This document shows positions 8,836 to 18,286 of a DNA stretch of 64,000 nt, piece after piece. Under the pieces are notes generated by a model. It saw nothing but the letters and a program-made list of their open reading frames with translations, was not told the origin of the DNA and made no database searches. The stretch is from contig CAWFEX010000008.1 of assembly GCA_963814955.1 (NCBI GenBank), positions 1,178,001 to 1,242,000 on the forward strand. Reading direction: 5' to 3'. How positions within the stretch are numbered: position 1 is the first letter of the stretch; every line of letters starts with the position of its first letter. This DNA is from DATCJA01 sp963814955 (GTDB lineage: Bacteria > Acidobacteriota > Vicinamibacteria > Vicinamibacterales > UBA2999). The position numbers were made by a program, and so were the translations under genes.

Positions 8836-10740
8836 CTAGACGTCGAGCTCCTGCGCTTCTTCAGCACGCTCCATGATGAACCGGAAACGCGCCGACGCAT
8901 CCTTCCCCATCAGCTCGTTGATGACGCGGTCGGTGACGATCTGATCGGCGATCTCGACCCGGAGCAACCGCCGCGTCTTCGGATTGAGCGTGGTGTCCCA
9001 TAGCACCCTCGGCATCATTTCGCCGAGGCCCTTGAAACGCGTTATTTCAGGATTGCCGCGTCCGTTGCCGTGCTGCTTCAGAATCTTGTCCCGATGTGGA
9101 TCGTCGAGCGCCCAGTACGTCTCCTTGCCAACGTCGATCCGGTAGAGCGGCGGCTGTGCAAGGAACACCTTGCGGCCGGTGATGAGCTGCGGCAGGTGGC
9201 GGTAGAGAAACGTGAGCAGAAGCGTCGCGATGTGATGGCCATCGGAGTCGGCATCCGCAAGAATGATGACCTTGCCGTACCGCAGCTTCGTCAAATCGAA
9301 GTTCTTGCCCAACCCGCATCCAAGAGCGGTGACGAGATCGGCCAGTTCCTTGTTCTCGAGGACCTTGGCGAGCGACAGCCCTTCCGTGTTCATCACTTTC
9401 CCACGCAGCGGAAGGATCGCCTGGCGGCCGCGATCGCGCCCCTGCTTGGCGGAACCGCCGGCCGAATCACCCTCGACGACGAACAGCTCGCTGTCGTCGC
9501 GTCCGTTTCCCGTGCAGTCGCTCAATTTGCCTGGCAGATTCAACCGGCCTGAGGTCGCCGTCTTCCGCGTCACCTCAGCCTGGGCCGCGCGGCTCGCTTC
9601 TCGCGCGCGCGCCGCGAGGATGATGCGCCCGACGATGGCTTCCGCAACGGTCCGATTGTGATTGAGCCAGTGCTCGAGCGCCGGCCGCACGGAGGAATCA
9701 ATCGCCGATGTGACCTCGGGATTGTTCAGCCGGTCTTTCGTCTGACCCTGAAATTGCGGATCCTGGATGAAGACGCTCAGAACGCCGGTCAGACCTTCAC
9801 GAATGTCCTCGGCCGCCAGGGTGACGCCCTTTGGCGACAGGTGGTGGGTGTCGATGTAATTGCGAACCGCCTTGCCCAGTCCCGCGCGTAGACCGTTTTC
9901 ATGGGTCCCGCCGGATCCGGTCGGAATTCCGTTCACGTAGCTTCGAATGTGCTCGTCAGTGGCTTCAGTCCACTGCAGGACCAGGTCGAGACGCGGCTCG
10001 CCTTCGCGGTTCAGGACAAACGGCGTGTCGTGAACGGGCTTGGCCCCGCGTCCGGCAAGAATCTTGTTCAGGTAATCGCCCAGACCTTCGTCGTGCTGAA
10101 AGACGTCTTTGGTGCGCTCGGCGTCGTTCTCGAACGTGACGCGCACACCTTTATGAATGTAGCTGACGACTTCCAGACGTTCGCGTATCGCCGCGGCATC
10201 GAACTCGACTCTTGGAAAGATCGTCGGGTCAGGACGAAAGTAGACGGTCGTTCCGGTGCCCCGCGCGGAGCCTGCCTTCTTCAACGGCCCTGTCGGCTTG
10301 CCGCGCCGGAACACCATTTCCCAGAGCGACCCGTCACGTTTGACGCTCGCCCGGAGCTCGGTCGACAGCGCATTGACGACGCTTGCGCCGACGCCGTGCA
10401 GGCCCCCCGCCGTCTTGTAAGTGCCGTGTTCGAATTTGCCGCCGGCGTGCAGCATCGTAAAGATGACTTCGAGCGCGCTCTTCTTGGTGGCCGAATGCTT
10501 GTCCACCGGAATGCCGCGACCGTCGTCCGAGATCGTGATCGAACTGCCGTCTGAATGCAGCGTCACCACGATGCTGGACGCGAAGCCGTTCATGGCTTCG
10601 TCAACCGCGTTGTCGAGGATTTCCCAGACGAGATGGTGAAGACCTGTTGTACCGACGCCGCCGATGTACATGCCCGGCCGCTTGCGAACCGGCTCGAGCC
10701 CTTCAAGAACGGTGATGTCTTTGGCGGTGTAATTACTCAC
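8836..10740 (-). CDS. parE: DNA topoisomerase IV / gyrase subunit B
   Basis: This 634-residue protein is the ATPase subunit of a type IIA topoisomerase that with the A subunit decatenates and supercoils DNA. The GHKL ATPase is visible as EILDNAVDEAMNG, DDGRGIPVDKH and TAGGLHGVGASVVNAL. The transducer domain follows, with QTKDRLNNPEV. The TOPRIM domain has LFVVEGDSAGGSAKQGRDR, the LPLRGK motif and DADSDGHHI. The length and the AKQGRDRGRQAILPLRGK block fit ParE at least as well as GyrB. It begins at GTG 10740, inside the last codons of the NYN-domain gene (8-bp overlap, 10733-10740), so translation is likely coupled. The partner parC lies upstream on the same strand beyond that gene. Downstream are a palindrome and an octad array. 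Confidence 0.92.
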   Translation of the reverse strand: MSNYTAKDITVLEGLEPVRKRPGMYIGGVGTTGLHHLVWEILDNAVDEAMNGFASSIVVTLHSDGSSITISDDGRGIPVDKHSATKKSALEVIFTMLHAGGKFEHGTYKTAGGLHGVGASVVNALSTELRASVKRDGSLWEMVFRRGKPTGPLKKAGSARGTGTTVYFRPDPTIFPRVEFDAAAIRERLEVVSYIHKGVRVTFENDAERTKDVFQHDEGLGDYLNKILAGRGAKPVHDTPFVLNREGEPRLDLVLQWTEATDEHIRSYVNGIPTGSGGTHENGLRAGLGKAVRNYIDTHHLSPKGVTLAAEDIREGLTGVLSVFIQDPQFQGQTKDRLNNPEVTSAIDSSVRPALEHWLNHNRTVAEAIVGRIILAARAREASRAAQAEVTRKTATSGRLNLPGKLSDCTGNGRDDSELFVVEGDSAGGSAKQGRDRGRQAILPLRGKVMNTEGLSLAKVLENKELADLVTALGCGLGKNFDLTKLRYGKVIILADADSDGHHIATLLLTFLYRHLPQLITGRKVFLAQPPLYRIDVGKETYWALDDPHRDKILKQHGNGRGNPEITRFKGLGEMMPRVLWDTTLNPKTRRLLRVEIADQIVTDRVINELMGKDASARFRFIMERAEEAQELDV

Positions 10741-12148
10741 GAACGTCGGCAGCTACGTCCTTGGAGCGGACGGTCTTGCGCGGTCGAGCTTTAGCTCGTT
10801 TGGCCGCTCCACGTGGCTGTGCGGGCTTCGCGGCGCTGTTCCGACCACGAGCGCGCTTCGGCCGCTCAACCGGAGGTGGCGCGTCCGTATCGTCGACGGT
10901 CTGTCCTTCCACAATAGGCGCCTCAGCAACGGCCTCGGCGCCGACAGAGAATGTGTCAACGGGTTCGGCAACGCCTTCAACCGCCGCATCTTCGACCGGT
11001 TCCGGTACCGCGATCGCGGCCGCTCGCGTCAGCTTCGGACCCGGAAACACCCGGATCGCGCCGTGACGATCTCGTTCGACCCGGAGAACTCCGTCTTTGC
11101 CCGCCGCACGAAGCAAATCGACGACGGACGCGAACCCGTAATTCTTTTCGTCAAAACCGCTGATTACGGAGCGCAGAAATTGTTTCGCCTGGCGGACGTA
11201 CAAAGGCCACCGCGGCGCACTGGCCGAGTCTGTAAATGCCTTGTGAACGGCCCGGATGCCGTCCTGAAGGGTCATTGGTGATACGGGGAGCGATTCCTCC
11301 TCTTCCTCCGCATCCGACGGGGCGCTTACTGGCGGCTCGGCTGAGACCGACGGAGCCACCGTGGATTCCGGCGCAGCGCTGTCATCACGCGGCTCAACCA
11401 GGATGCTGCGGCCGGCGTTGCGCAGTGTGACCGCACCGGACGCCGCGACCTTTTCCATGAAATCACGGAAGCTGCCCGCTCCGTATTCGCGCTCGGAAAA
11501 CGTGGAGTCGAGCTGCAGCAGAGTGCTCTTCAAAAGACCGAGTTGTGGCGTCAGCTCGCGATCCGACAATACTTCAAGAGCCCGTCGCACGAGCGGAAGC
11601 GCCTCGGCGATCGGCGTCGTACCTGTCGATGATCTGGCACCGCGGCTGCCGGTTCGACTGCCACGTACACCCGCGAGGTTTTCATATGCAATGAACTCGT
11701 GACAGTTTTTCTGCATCGTCGCGCTGGTGAACTGTCGGCCGCCAACGACAAGGACCTTACGGCCGTACTGTTTCAGCTTTTCGACGAGCGAAATGAAATC
11801 ACTGTCGCCGCCAACGATGACAAAGGTGTTGATATGCGCGTGGGTGAAGGCCAGCTCGAGTGCATCCAGCGCCATCGTGATGTCGGCGCCGTTCTTGTCG
11901 CCGCCCGGCGTCACGTTACGCTGCACCATGCGGATGGCGTGCTGTGTCATCAGCCGGCTGTAGTCGCCCGAACGCTTCCAGTCGCTGTATGCGATCTTGG
12001 TGACGATTTCGCCGCGCTCTTTGATGGCCTCGAGAACGACGCCAATGTCGAACAGGCCACCGATGGTATTTCTGACGCCGATCTCGACGTTGTCGAAGTC
12101 GATGAATACGGCGATGCGGGTATTGCGATCTTCTGTTGTGATGTTCAT
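10733..12148 (-). CDS. NYN-domain ribonuclease-like protein with two LOTUS/OST-HTH domains
   Basis: This 471-residue protein has an N-terminal NYN (PIN-like, LabA/DUF88) domain with the acidic residues expected at the active site: VFIDFDNVEIG, GADITMALDA and VIVGGDSDFISLV. Two LOTUS/OST-HTH modules follow, around residues 190-255 (LPLVRRALEVL to AGRSILVEP) and 300-370 (LQDGIRAVHKAF to HGAIRVFPGP). A long acidic linker, EEEEES, separates them. The tail is rich in Lys, Arg and Ala. NYN domains are metal-dependent RNases and LOTUS domains bind RNA, so RNA cleavage or RNA quality control is a fair guess. It sits between parC and parE and overlaps parE by eight bases, which suggests co-expression with topoisomerase IV; any functional link is inference. 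Confidence 0.88.
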   Translation of the reverse strand: MNITTEDRNTRIAVFIDFDNVEIGVRNTIGGLFDIGVVLEAIKERGEIVTKIAYSDWKRSGDYSRLMTQHAIRMVQRNVTPGGDKNGADITMALDALELAFTHAHINTFVIVGGDSDFISLVEKLKQYGRKVLVVGGRQFTSATMQKNCHEFIAYENLAGVRGSRTGSRGARSSTGTTPIAEALPLVRRALEVLSDRELTPQLGLLKSTLLQLDSTFSEREYGAGSFRDFMEKVAASGAVTLRNAGRSILVEPRDDSAAPESTVAPSVSAEPPVSAPSDAEEEEESLPVSPMTLQDGIRAVHKAFTDSASAPRWPLYVRQAKQFLRSVISGFDEKNYGFASVVDLLRAAGKDGVLRVERDRHGAIRVFPGPKLTRAAAIAVPEPVEDAAVEGVAEPVDTFSVGAEAVAEAPIVEGQTVDDTDAPPPVERPKRARGRNSAAKPAQPRGAAKRAKARPRKTVRSKDVAADVRE

Positions 12149-12223
12149 TGATTCGCGCGCTTATGGCGGCGCGCCCTGAAGTTGTTTCGAAGGCAGGATC
12201 CTGTTAACAGTATAGACCCGTTG

Positions 12224-14616
12224 TCACTGGCCATCCGGCAATTGGAGATTCTCGACCTCCGGCGGCACTACGCGCGTGAACTGTCCACGTTGCAGCAGCT
12301 CGCGGCCCTTGCCGCCACGGCCCGTCACTTCGTATTTGGCGGTGCTGATTGTCTGTTCGCTGCCACGACTGGTCTCCACCCTCAACAGGTCTCGCTCGCC
12401 CGTGGACGCCACGAAGCCAAGCACCCGGTCGTCACCACTCGTGAGCTTGATGAGTATGACGCCTTTGCCTGGACCTGAAAGATAGTTCACTTCTTCGGCC
12501 GGGCACAGGATCGCTCGCGCATCATGCGTGGCGGCAATGACGATCTCGTCCCCGGTGACACGCGCCACGCCCACCACCTCAACGCCGTCGGAGGGGCGGG
12601 CATAGCGCCGTCCGGCACGGGTATCGGTTCAATGAACGGCTCGAAACCAAACCGCAGACTGTACCCGTCACTGGTCACGGCCAGCGCATGCACCGGCGGC
12701 GGTTCCCCGTCCTTGCGAGCGGCGATCTTTCCAATGACCCGAGGATCGAGACTGAACGCGGCAATGACGCGCTCACCGTCGCGAAGCTTGAATAGCTTCT
12801 GTACCGGCTCTCCGTACCCGGTGGACGCGGGCACATCGATGATTCGCGCCGTGTATGCGACGCCAAAGTTCGTGAAGAGCGCGATCGTCGCCCTGGTGCT
12901 CCCCGGCAGAACGGCAAGAACCGCGTCGCCTTCGCGCAACCGGGTCGACGACAGATCCCGGACTTCCTTCTGCCGTTTCAGCCACCCGTCGCGCGAGACG
13001 ATCACAACGTTGTCTTCTTCGACGATGAAGTCATCCGCGGTGAACGAGACTTCCTCTTCGGCTTCGATCAGGCTCCGCCGTGCGTCGATCTTTCCCGAGT
13101 ATTTCGACTGGATTGCCTGGATTTCGTCGCGGACGATCTCCCAGCGTCCCTCTTCGTTCTTGAGCAGGCCGCTGATCTGGCGCGCCCGCTTCCGCTTGTC
13201 GGCCAGCTCGTTCTGGATGACCAGAATCTCGAGTCTCGCGAGGCGATACAGCTTCAGTTCGAGGATGGCGTCGGCCTGTTCGTCATCGACGGCGAATCGC
13301 TTCACGATTTTCGCCGCTGCGTCTGCCTTCCCGTCCGACTTCCGAATGAGTCGAAGAATTTCGTCGAGCGCGTCGAAAATCTTTTCGAAGCCCTCGAGGA
13401 TGTGGATTCGCTTCCGCAGCGCCGCCAGCTCGTGCTCCAGCCGGTTGGTTACCACTTCGAGGCGGAAGTGGAGGAAGTGCCAGAGGATCGCCTTCAGGTC
13501 GAGGCGTTCGGGCCTCCCCACCTCGGCGTTTTCGGTGGGAATCAGGCAGGTGAGGTTGACAATGAAGTTCGACTGGAGCGGCGTGTGCTTGAACAGATAC
13601 GCCATAACCATGCGAGGGTCGGCGTCCCGTTTCAGTTCGAGCTCAATCCTCACATCGTCCGTCGAGACGTCGCGCACATCAAGGAGCGGCGGAAGCTTCC
13701 GCGAAAGGACCACATCGGCGATGCGCTCAACGAGCGTCGCTTTGTTCGTGGCGTACGGAATGCTGGTGACGAGAAGCTTCCTTCCACCGCGTGGGGCCGA
13801 CGTTTCCTCCCATGTGGCGCGAAGCCGCACCGTGCCCGCCCCCGTCTTGTAGATCTCCCTCAGCTCCTCGGCGGAATTCAGAATCTGTCCGCCTGTCGGA
13901 AAGTCCGGACCTTTGACATACCTGCATAGCTGCGCGGTGCTCAGATCAGGGTTATCGAGCAGCTTCAAAAGCGCGGTACTGACCTCGCCGAGATTGTGTG
14001 GCGGGACATTCGTGGCCATGCCGACGGCAATGCCGGTGGTGCCGTTGATCAGCAGATTCGGAATACGTGCGGGGAGTACGACCGGCTCGGTCTTGGTGCC
14101 GTCGTAGTTGGGCTTGAAATGAACGGTGGTCTGGTCGATCTCGGCGAGCATCTCGTCCGCGATGCGTGCAAGACGGCATTCTGTGTATCGCATTGCGGCG
14201 GCGCTGTCGCCGTCCAGCGACCCGAAGTTGCCCGATCCGTCCACGAGCGGATAGCGCAGCGAAAAGGGCTGTGCCATCCGGACGAGCGTTTCATACAGCG
14301 CTGCATCGCCGTGCGGGTGAAAGCTGCCCATCACATCCCCGACGACTTTCGCGCACTTGCGGTGCTTGGCGTCGGCCGTCAGGTTCTGCTGCCACATCGT
14401 GTAGAGAATCCGGCGCTGCACCGGCTTCAGCCCGTCCCGCACGTCAGGCAGCGCGCGCGAGGTGATGACTGACAGCGCGTAGTTGAGGTACTTGTTCTGC
14501 GCCGCCTCGTGCAGCGCTACGACGTCGAGCACGCCGCCTGGCGGGGGGCCACCGGCCGTCGATTCGGTTGTGTCAGCGAGATCGAACAGTGAAAGAGATG
14601 ATCGGCGTTTGGCCAT
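12224..14616 (-). CDS. parC: DNA topoisomerase IV / gyrase subunit A, frame broken near 12623
   Basis: This is the DNA-cleaving subunit of a type IIA topoisomerase. The N-terminal winged-helix and tower domains show KYLNYALSVITSRALPDVRDG, the quinolone-region helix GSFHPHGDAALYETLVRMAQ and the catalytic tyrosine in AMRYTECRL. A C-terminal part of beta-pinwheel blades follows. The frame from ATG 14616 is homologous to about FEPFIEP and then degenerates. The matching continuation, RYARPSDGVEVVGVARVTGDE, lies one base out of phase and ends at 12224. One missing base near 12622-12624 explains this, and the restored length of about 797 residues is normal. It heads the block parC, NYN-LOTUS gene, parE. 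Confidence 0.9.
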
Positions 14617-14632
14617 TTGAAAACGACAGCAC

Positions 14633-14706
14633 AGGCCACGGAGTCACCGAAGACACAGAGTCGAACGAAGAAGAATGTTCTTCGTGTCTCCGTGTCTCTG
14701 TGGCTT
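14633..14706. repeat. Octad word array with inverted arms
   Basis: The 94-bp gap between the FAD oxidase stop (14711) and the parC start (14616) is filled by two arms of degenerate octads. The left arm runs GGCCACGGAGTCACCGAAGA from 14634, and the right arm is TTCGTGTCTCCGTGTCTCTG from 14680. They are largely reverse complements with a loop near AGAATG, so a long imperfect hairpin can form right after the oxidase gene. Words match those at 6553 and 8791. Confidence 0.6.
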
Positions 14707-14710
14707 GATC

Positions 14711-16105
14711 TCACATCGTGAACATCTTACCCGGGTTCATCAGATTGCAAGGATCGAGCGCGCGCTTGATCGCCTTCATCACGTCCAGCGCCGGACCATG
14801 CTCATGCGGCAGGTACTCCATCTTGCCGATGCCAACGCCGTGCTCGCCGGAGCACGTGCCACCCATGGCTTGCGCCCGCCGGACGAGGCGACCGTTGATG
14901 TCGCTGGCTTCGGCAAGTTCCTGCGGCTGATCCGGATCGAGTACGAACACCAGATGGAAGTTGCCGTCGCCGACATGTCCCATCAACGGGGCGATCAACT
15001 TGGACTGCTGGACGTCGCGACGGGTTTCAAGAATACATTCTGCGAGGCGCGAGATCGGCACGCACACGTCCGTCGTCCACGCCTTCGACCCGGGACGCAG
15101 GGCCAGCGACGCATAAAAGGCGTTGTGGCGCGCGTGCCATAGACGGGTTCGGTCTTCAGGCGTCGTTGCCCACTGAAATCCGGTGCCGCCGTTGTCCGCG
15201 GCGATTTCCTGCGCCGTCTGCGCGTGCTCGGTTACCGCCGCCGGGCTGGTCCCGTGGAACTCGAAAAACAACGTCGGCTTCAGTGGATAGTTCAAATGTG
15301 AGTAGCGATTGACCGCGTCGATCTGCGGCTCGTCCAGCAGCTCGATTCGGGCAACGGGCACACCGAGCTGCATGGCGGTGATCACTGTCTGAACCGCGCC
15401 CTCCATTGTTTCAAAGGGACATACAGCCGCGGACACGGCTTCGGGCAGGCCGTAGAGACGGAGGGTCACCTCCGTGATGATGCCGAGAGTTCCTTCCGAA
15501 CCCACGAACAAATGCGTCAGGTCGTACCCGGACGACGACTTCCGTGCGCGGCCACCCGTACGAATGACACGGCCGTCGCCGAGCACCACCGTCAGGCCAA
15601 GCACCACCTCACGCATGGTTCCGTACCGAACAGCCGTCGTTCCCGATGCGCGCGTGGCGGCCATCCCGCCAATCGTGGCGTCCGCGCCGGGATCCACCGA
15701 GAAATAGACGCCGCTGTTCGCAAGCGCCTTGTTCAACTGTCGGTGGGTCACGCCAGCTTCGACCTGACAATCGAGGTCTTCGACACTGACGCGCACGACG
15801 CGGTTCATGCGGGACAGGTCGATGGAAATGCCGCCATGGATCGCGTTGACGTGGCCCTCGAGTGAAGAACCGACACCGAAGGGAATGATCGGTGCTCGGT
15901 AGCGGGTCGCTATCTGCGCGATCGCAGACACCTCGTCAGTGTTGAACGGAAAGACAACCACGTCCGGTGGAGCGGGCGCATGCCACGATTCGCCGCGGCT
16001 GTGGTGCTCGATCTGCGTCGGGTTCGTACTGCAGCGATCGCCAAGCAGTTTCCGCAGGTCCGCGATCGCCTCGGTGCGCGCCTGCCCGGTCAAAGTGGAT
16101 GCCAT
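14711..16105 (-). CDS. FAD-linked D-lactate / glycolate-type dehydrogenase
   Basis: This flavoprotein of about 464 residues belongs to the VAO/GlcD family and would oxidise a 2-hydroxy acid such as D-lactate or glycolate at the membrane, passing electrons to the respiratory chain. The N-terminal PP-type FAD-binding domain has PIIPFGVGSSLEGHVNAIHG and GSEGTLGIITEVTLRLYG. The C-terminal cap shows HVGDGNFHLVF and CSGEHGVGIGKMEYL, ending with PGKMF, as in D-lactate dehydrogenase (cytochrome) and GlcD. I place the start at ATG 16105; the longer frame could use TTG at 16132. No glcE or glcF homolog is adjacent, which favours a single-subunit D-lactate dehydrogenase. Confidence 0.87.
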   Translation of the reverse strand: MASTLTGQARTEAIADLRKLLGDRCSTNPTQIEHHSRGESWHAPAPPDVVVFPFNTDEVSAIAQIATRYRAPIIPFGVGSSLEGHVNAIHGGISIDLSRMNRVVRVSVEDLDCQVEAGVTHRQLNKALANSGVYFSVDPGADATIGGMAATRASGTTAVRYGTMREVVLGLTVVLGDGRVIRTGGRARKSSSGYDLTHLFVGSEGTLGIITEVTLRLYGLPEAVSAAVCPFETMEGAVQTVITAMQLGVPVARIELLDEPQIDAVNRYSHLNYPLKPTLFFEFHGTSPAAVTEHAQTAQEIAADNGGTGFQWATTPEDRTRLWHARHNAFYASLALRPGSKAWTTDVCVPISRLAECILETRRDVQQSKLIAPLMGHVGDGNFHLVFVLDPDQPQELAEASDINGRLVRRAQAMGGTCSGEHGVGIGKMEYLPHEHGPALDVMKAIKRALDPCNLMNPGKMFTM

Positions 16106-16147
16106 CAGCGGTGTATTATCGGTCCTCTTCAAAGGTCAAAGGTACGT

Positions 16148-16168
16148 AGTGTCCGGCTTCAGCCGGAC
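16148..16168 (+). repeat. Palindromic REP-like element, copy 1
   Basis: GTCCGGCT and AGCCGGAC form a near-continuous palindrome at 16151-16168, preceded by AGT. A second copy with the same core in reverse orientation lies at 28758-28778. The element sits 14 bases upstream of the DUF2461 start. Confidence 0.55.
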
Positions 16169-16181
16169 CCACAGAGGTCAC

Positions 16182-16955
16182 ATGCAGTCCCCGTTCACCA
16201 CCAAGACTCTTTCATTTCTGCGCTCGCTCAAACGGCACAACAACCGCGACTGGTTTCGGACCCGCAAACAGCAATATGAAGAACACGTACGCAATCCGAT
16301 GGTCGAGCTGCTCGCGCGTCTGGCGAATGACTTGCCGTCGTTCGCGCCCGAGCTCATTTCGGATCCGCGTGTGTCTCTCTACCGGATTTACCGCGATACG
16401 CGCTTCAGCGCCGACAAGAGGCCGCTCAAGACGCACGTTGCAGCGCACTTTCCCGCCAGAGGGTTCGCACGGAACGAAGGCGCCGGGTTGTATCTCGAAG
16501 TCACCCCGAGCTGGGTCTGGATCGGGGGCGGGATGTACATGCCATCTTCGTCCGATCTGCGTGCGATTCGCGAACATGTCGCGATGAACCATCGCCGGCT
16601 CCACCGAATCGTCACCGCACCGGCTTTCCGCGATGCGGTCGGCGAGCTCGACGGTGAACGTCTTTCCCGCGTTCCGCGAGGATACGTAAACGAGCATCCC
16701 GCTGCCGAATACCTGCGGTTCAAGCAGTTTCTGGCGGGCCGCGAATTCGAGGCGGAGTTTGCCGTGCGAGACCGTTTCTACGGGCAGGTGCTCACCATCT
16801 TCCGGGCGGTCGCCCCGCTCGCCCGTTTTCTCAATGCGCCGCTTCTCGTGCAACGACGATCACTCACGCAAGCATCGATCCTGACGGACGCACTGCCTGC
16901 GCCAGATCGGCCGCAAACCGGCCGGCGTCGGGTGGCTCCAGCATCGACGCCGTAA
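16182..16955 (+). CDS. DUF2461 / TIGR02453-family protein
   Basis: This cytoplasmic protein of about 257 residues matches the DUF2461 family: FLRSLKRHNNRDWFRTRKQQ at the start, then SLYRIYRDTRFSADKRPLKT and YLEVTPSWVWIGGGMYMPS, then NEHPAAEYLRFKQF. The family is widespread and has no established function. The ATG at 16182 directly precedes the conserved N-terminus; the longer upstream frame runs through a repeat and is not coding. The last 30 residues overlap the convergent MocR-type gene and are rich in Arg and Pro, which suggests that the natural end is near LNAPL and the last part has drifted or is shifted. Confidence 0.8.
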   Translation: MQSPFTTKTLSFLRSLKRHNNRDWFRTRKQQYEEHVRNPMVELLARLANDLPSFAPELISDPRVSLYRIYRDTRFSADKRPLKTHVAAHFPARGFARNEGAGLYLEVTPSWVWIGGGMYMPSSSDLRAIREHVAMNHRRLHRIVTAPAFRDAVGELDGERLSRVPRGYVNEHPAAEYLRFKQFLAGREFEAEFAVRDRFYGQVLTIFRAVAPLARFLNAPLLVQRRSLTQASILTDALPAPDRPQTGRRRVAPASTP

Positions 16956-18177
16956 CACGAACCCCCGGGCCGGCCCGCATCCGAAACCGTTCGCCGGCTG
17001 CGACGGCCCAGCCGCGGTCCGCGAGGGCGTGCACCACCCTTCCTTCGTCGTGGACCGCTATCCACACGTTGAAACCCGATCGCGCCGCCACCGCAATTCC
17101 TTCCGCCGCCAGCGCGGTTTGCAGCGTTTGCCGGCGCCGCGCGTAGATGTCCGTCGCTCGCGCGAGCCTGCGGCCGCTCGAGGGGTCGGACCAGAGCGCC
17201 AGAACCAATTGCTGGAGCAGGCGGCTGACCCACCGCACCCCGAGTGCCTGGCGGCGCTCCACACGCGAAACAGTCAACTCGTCACCCGCCAGGAGAGCCA
17301 CCCGAAGGTCCGGACCCAGGAATTTGGACGTCGAGCGAATCACTGCCCACCTCTCGTGCGGACCGGCACGAATAGGAAAAATCGGGGCGCCCGCAATTGG
17401 CGCCATGTAGTCGTTCTCCACGACCACGACATCGGGCGATCGCCGCAACACTCGACGAAGGTCGGCCGACCGGGCCTTGTCGATGGCGGCGCCAGTTGGA
17501 TTCTGCGCACGCGGCGTGACTACGATTGCGCGGCATCCTCGACGGACTGCTTCGTCCACCGCGTCGGGGAGCGGCCCATGCTCGTCGAGTGGGAGCGGCG
17601 TGGGAACGCACCCGGCAGCGGTGACGAGATCGGTGATTCCCGGGAACGAGGGATCTTCGACGGCCACTCTGTCGCCGACGCGTACGTGCTCCCTGAGAAT
17701 CCGATCGAGGGCGTCGAGGGCCCCGCTTACCACGGTCGTTGAGCGCGACGGGATTCCATCAGCGTCAAATTCATTCGCGGCAAACGCAAGGAGCGCCTTG
17801 TCCGAGGGCGATCCGCCGTAGAGCACCGGGCTGCCAGATCGCACGGCGCGCATCGCCGGCTCTAAGGGCGGCAGGAGCGCAGGATCCGGGTTGCCGCTGG
17901 CCAGGTCGACTGCCGCATCGGGGACATAGGACGCAGCAACCGACGCCATCAACGGTCGCGGTGCCACGCGCGTCCCACGGCGGCCCGACCCGGTCGTCAA
18001 TCCGCGCAGACGCAGCAGTTTGTAAGCGGCCGCCACGGTGGCCGGACTGACAGACAGCTGCCGTGCCAGGGCGCGGACGGTCGGCAACACTTCGCCCTGC
18101 GCGGGGTGTCCTGTATTCAGCGTCTTTTCCAGCGAAGCGGCGATTTCCGAGGCCGTGGCCCCAGTGGCGCGCAGCAC
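16864..18177 (-). CDS. MocR-type regulator: GntR HTH fused to class I aminotransferase domain
   Basis: This 437-residue protein begins at GTG 18177. Residues 1-75 are a GntR winged helix (PTVRALARQLSVSPATVAAA), and the rest is a fold-type I PLP domain: YGGSPSDKALLAF, VVTPRAQNPTGAAID, an Asp in VVVVENDYMAPI, and the PLP-lysine in RSTSKFLGPDLRVA. Such regulators sense PLP or amino-containing ligands and control vitamin B6, GABA or amino-acid genes, usually divergent neighbours. Here the divergent neighbour is the MutS-like gene. A palindrome overlapping its own -10 box at 18184-18209 suggests autoregulation. Its target cannot be told. Confidence 0.87.
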   Translation of the reverse strand: MLRATGATASEIAASLEKTLNTGHPAQGEVLPTVRALARQLSVSPATVAAAYKLLRLRGLTTGSGRRGTRVAPRPLMASVAASYVPDAAVDLASGNPDPALLPPLEPAMRAVRSGSPVLYGGSPSDKALLAFAANEFDADGIPSRSTTVVSGALDALDRILREHVRVGDRVAVEDPSFPGITDLVTAAGCVPTPLPLDEHGPLPDAVDEAVRRGCRAIVVTPRAQNPTGAAIDKARSADLRRVLRRSPDVVVVENDYMAPIAGAPIFPIRAGPHERWAVIRSTSKFLGPDLRVALLAGDELTVSRVERRQALGVRWVSRLLQQLVLALWSDPSSGRRLARATDIYARRRQTLQTALAAEGIAVAARSGFNVWIAVHDEGRVVHALADRGWAVAAGERFRMRAGPGVRVTASMLEPPDAGRFAADLAQAVRPSGSMLA

Positions 18178-18183
18178 AATTAT

Positions 18184-18221
18184 GTACTAATACATTATAT
18201 TATTTGTACCTGCTACGACAA
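18184..18221 (-). promoter_or_regulatory. Promoter of the MocR-type gene with overlapping palindrome
   Basis: On the minus strand TTGTCG (18221-18216), a 16-bp spacer and a perfect TATAAT (18199-18194) precede the GTG start by 17 bases. An imperfect 26-bp palindrome with GTAC at both ends (18184-18187 and 18206-18209; 9 of 13 positions match) covers the -10 box. The segment is strikingly AT-rich against its surroundings, and it is a good candidate operator for autoregulation. Confidence 0.6.
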
Positions 18222-18286
18222 AGTGCGCACCGATTGCCGCGCGCGGGAGGATTTTCTCCTCACATCCGTCTTGCCAAGCGGCGACA

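Noticed and set aside
12524..13852. Plus-strand ORF of 442 codons opposite parC
   Set aside because: Ser/Arg-rich shadow of a conserved topoisomerase frame.
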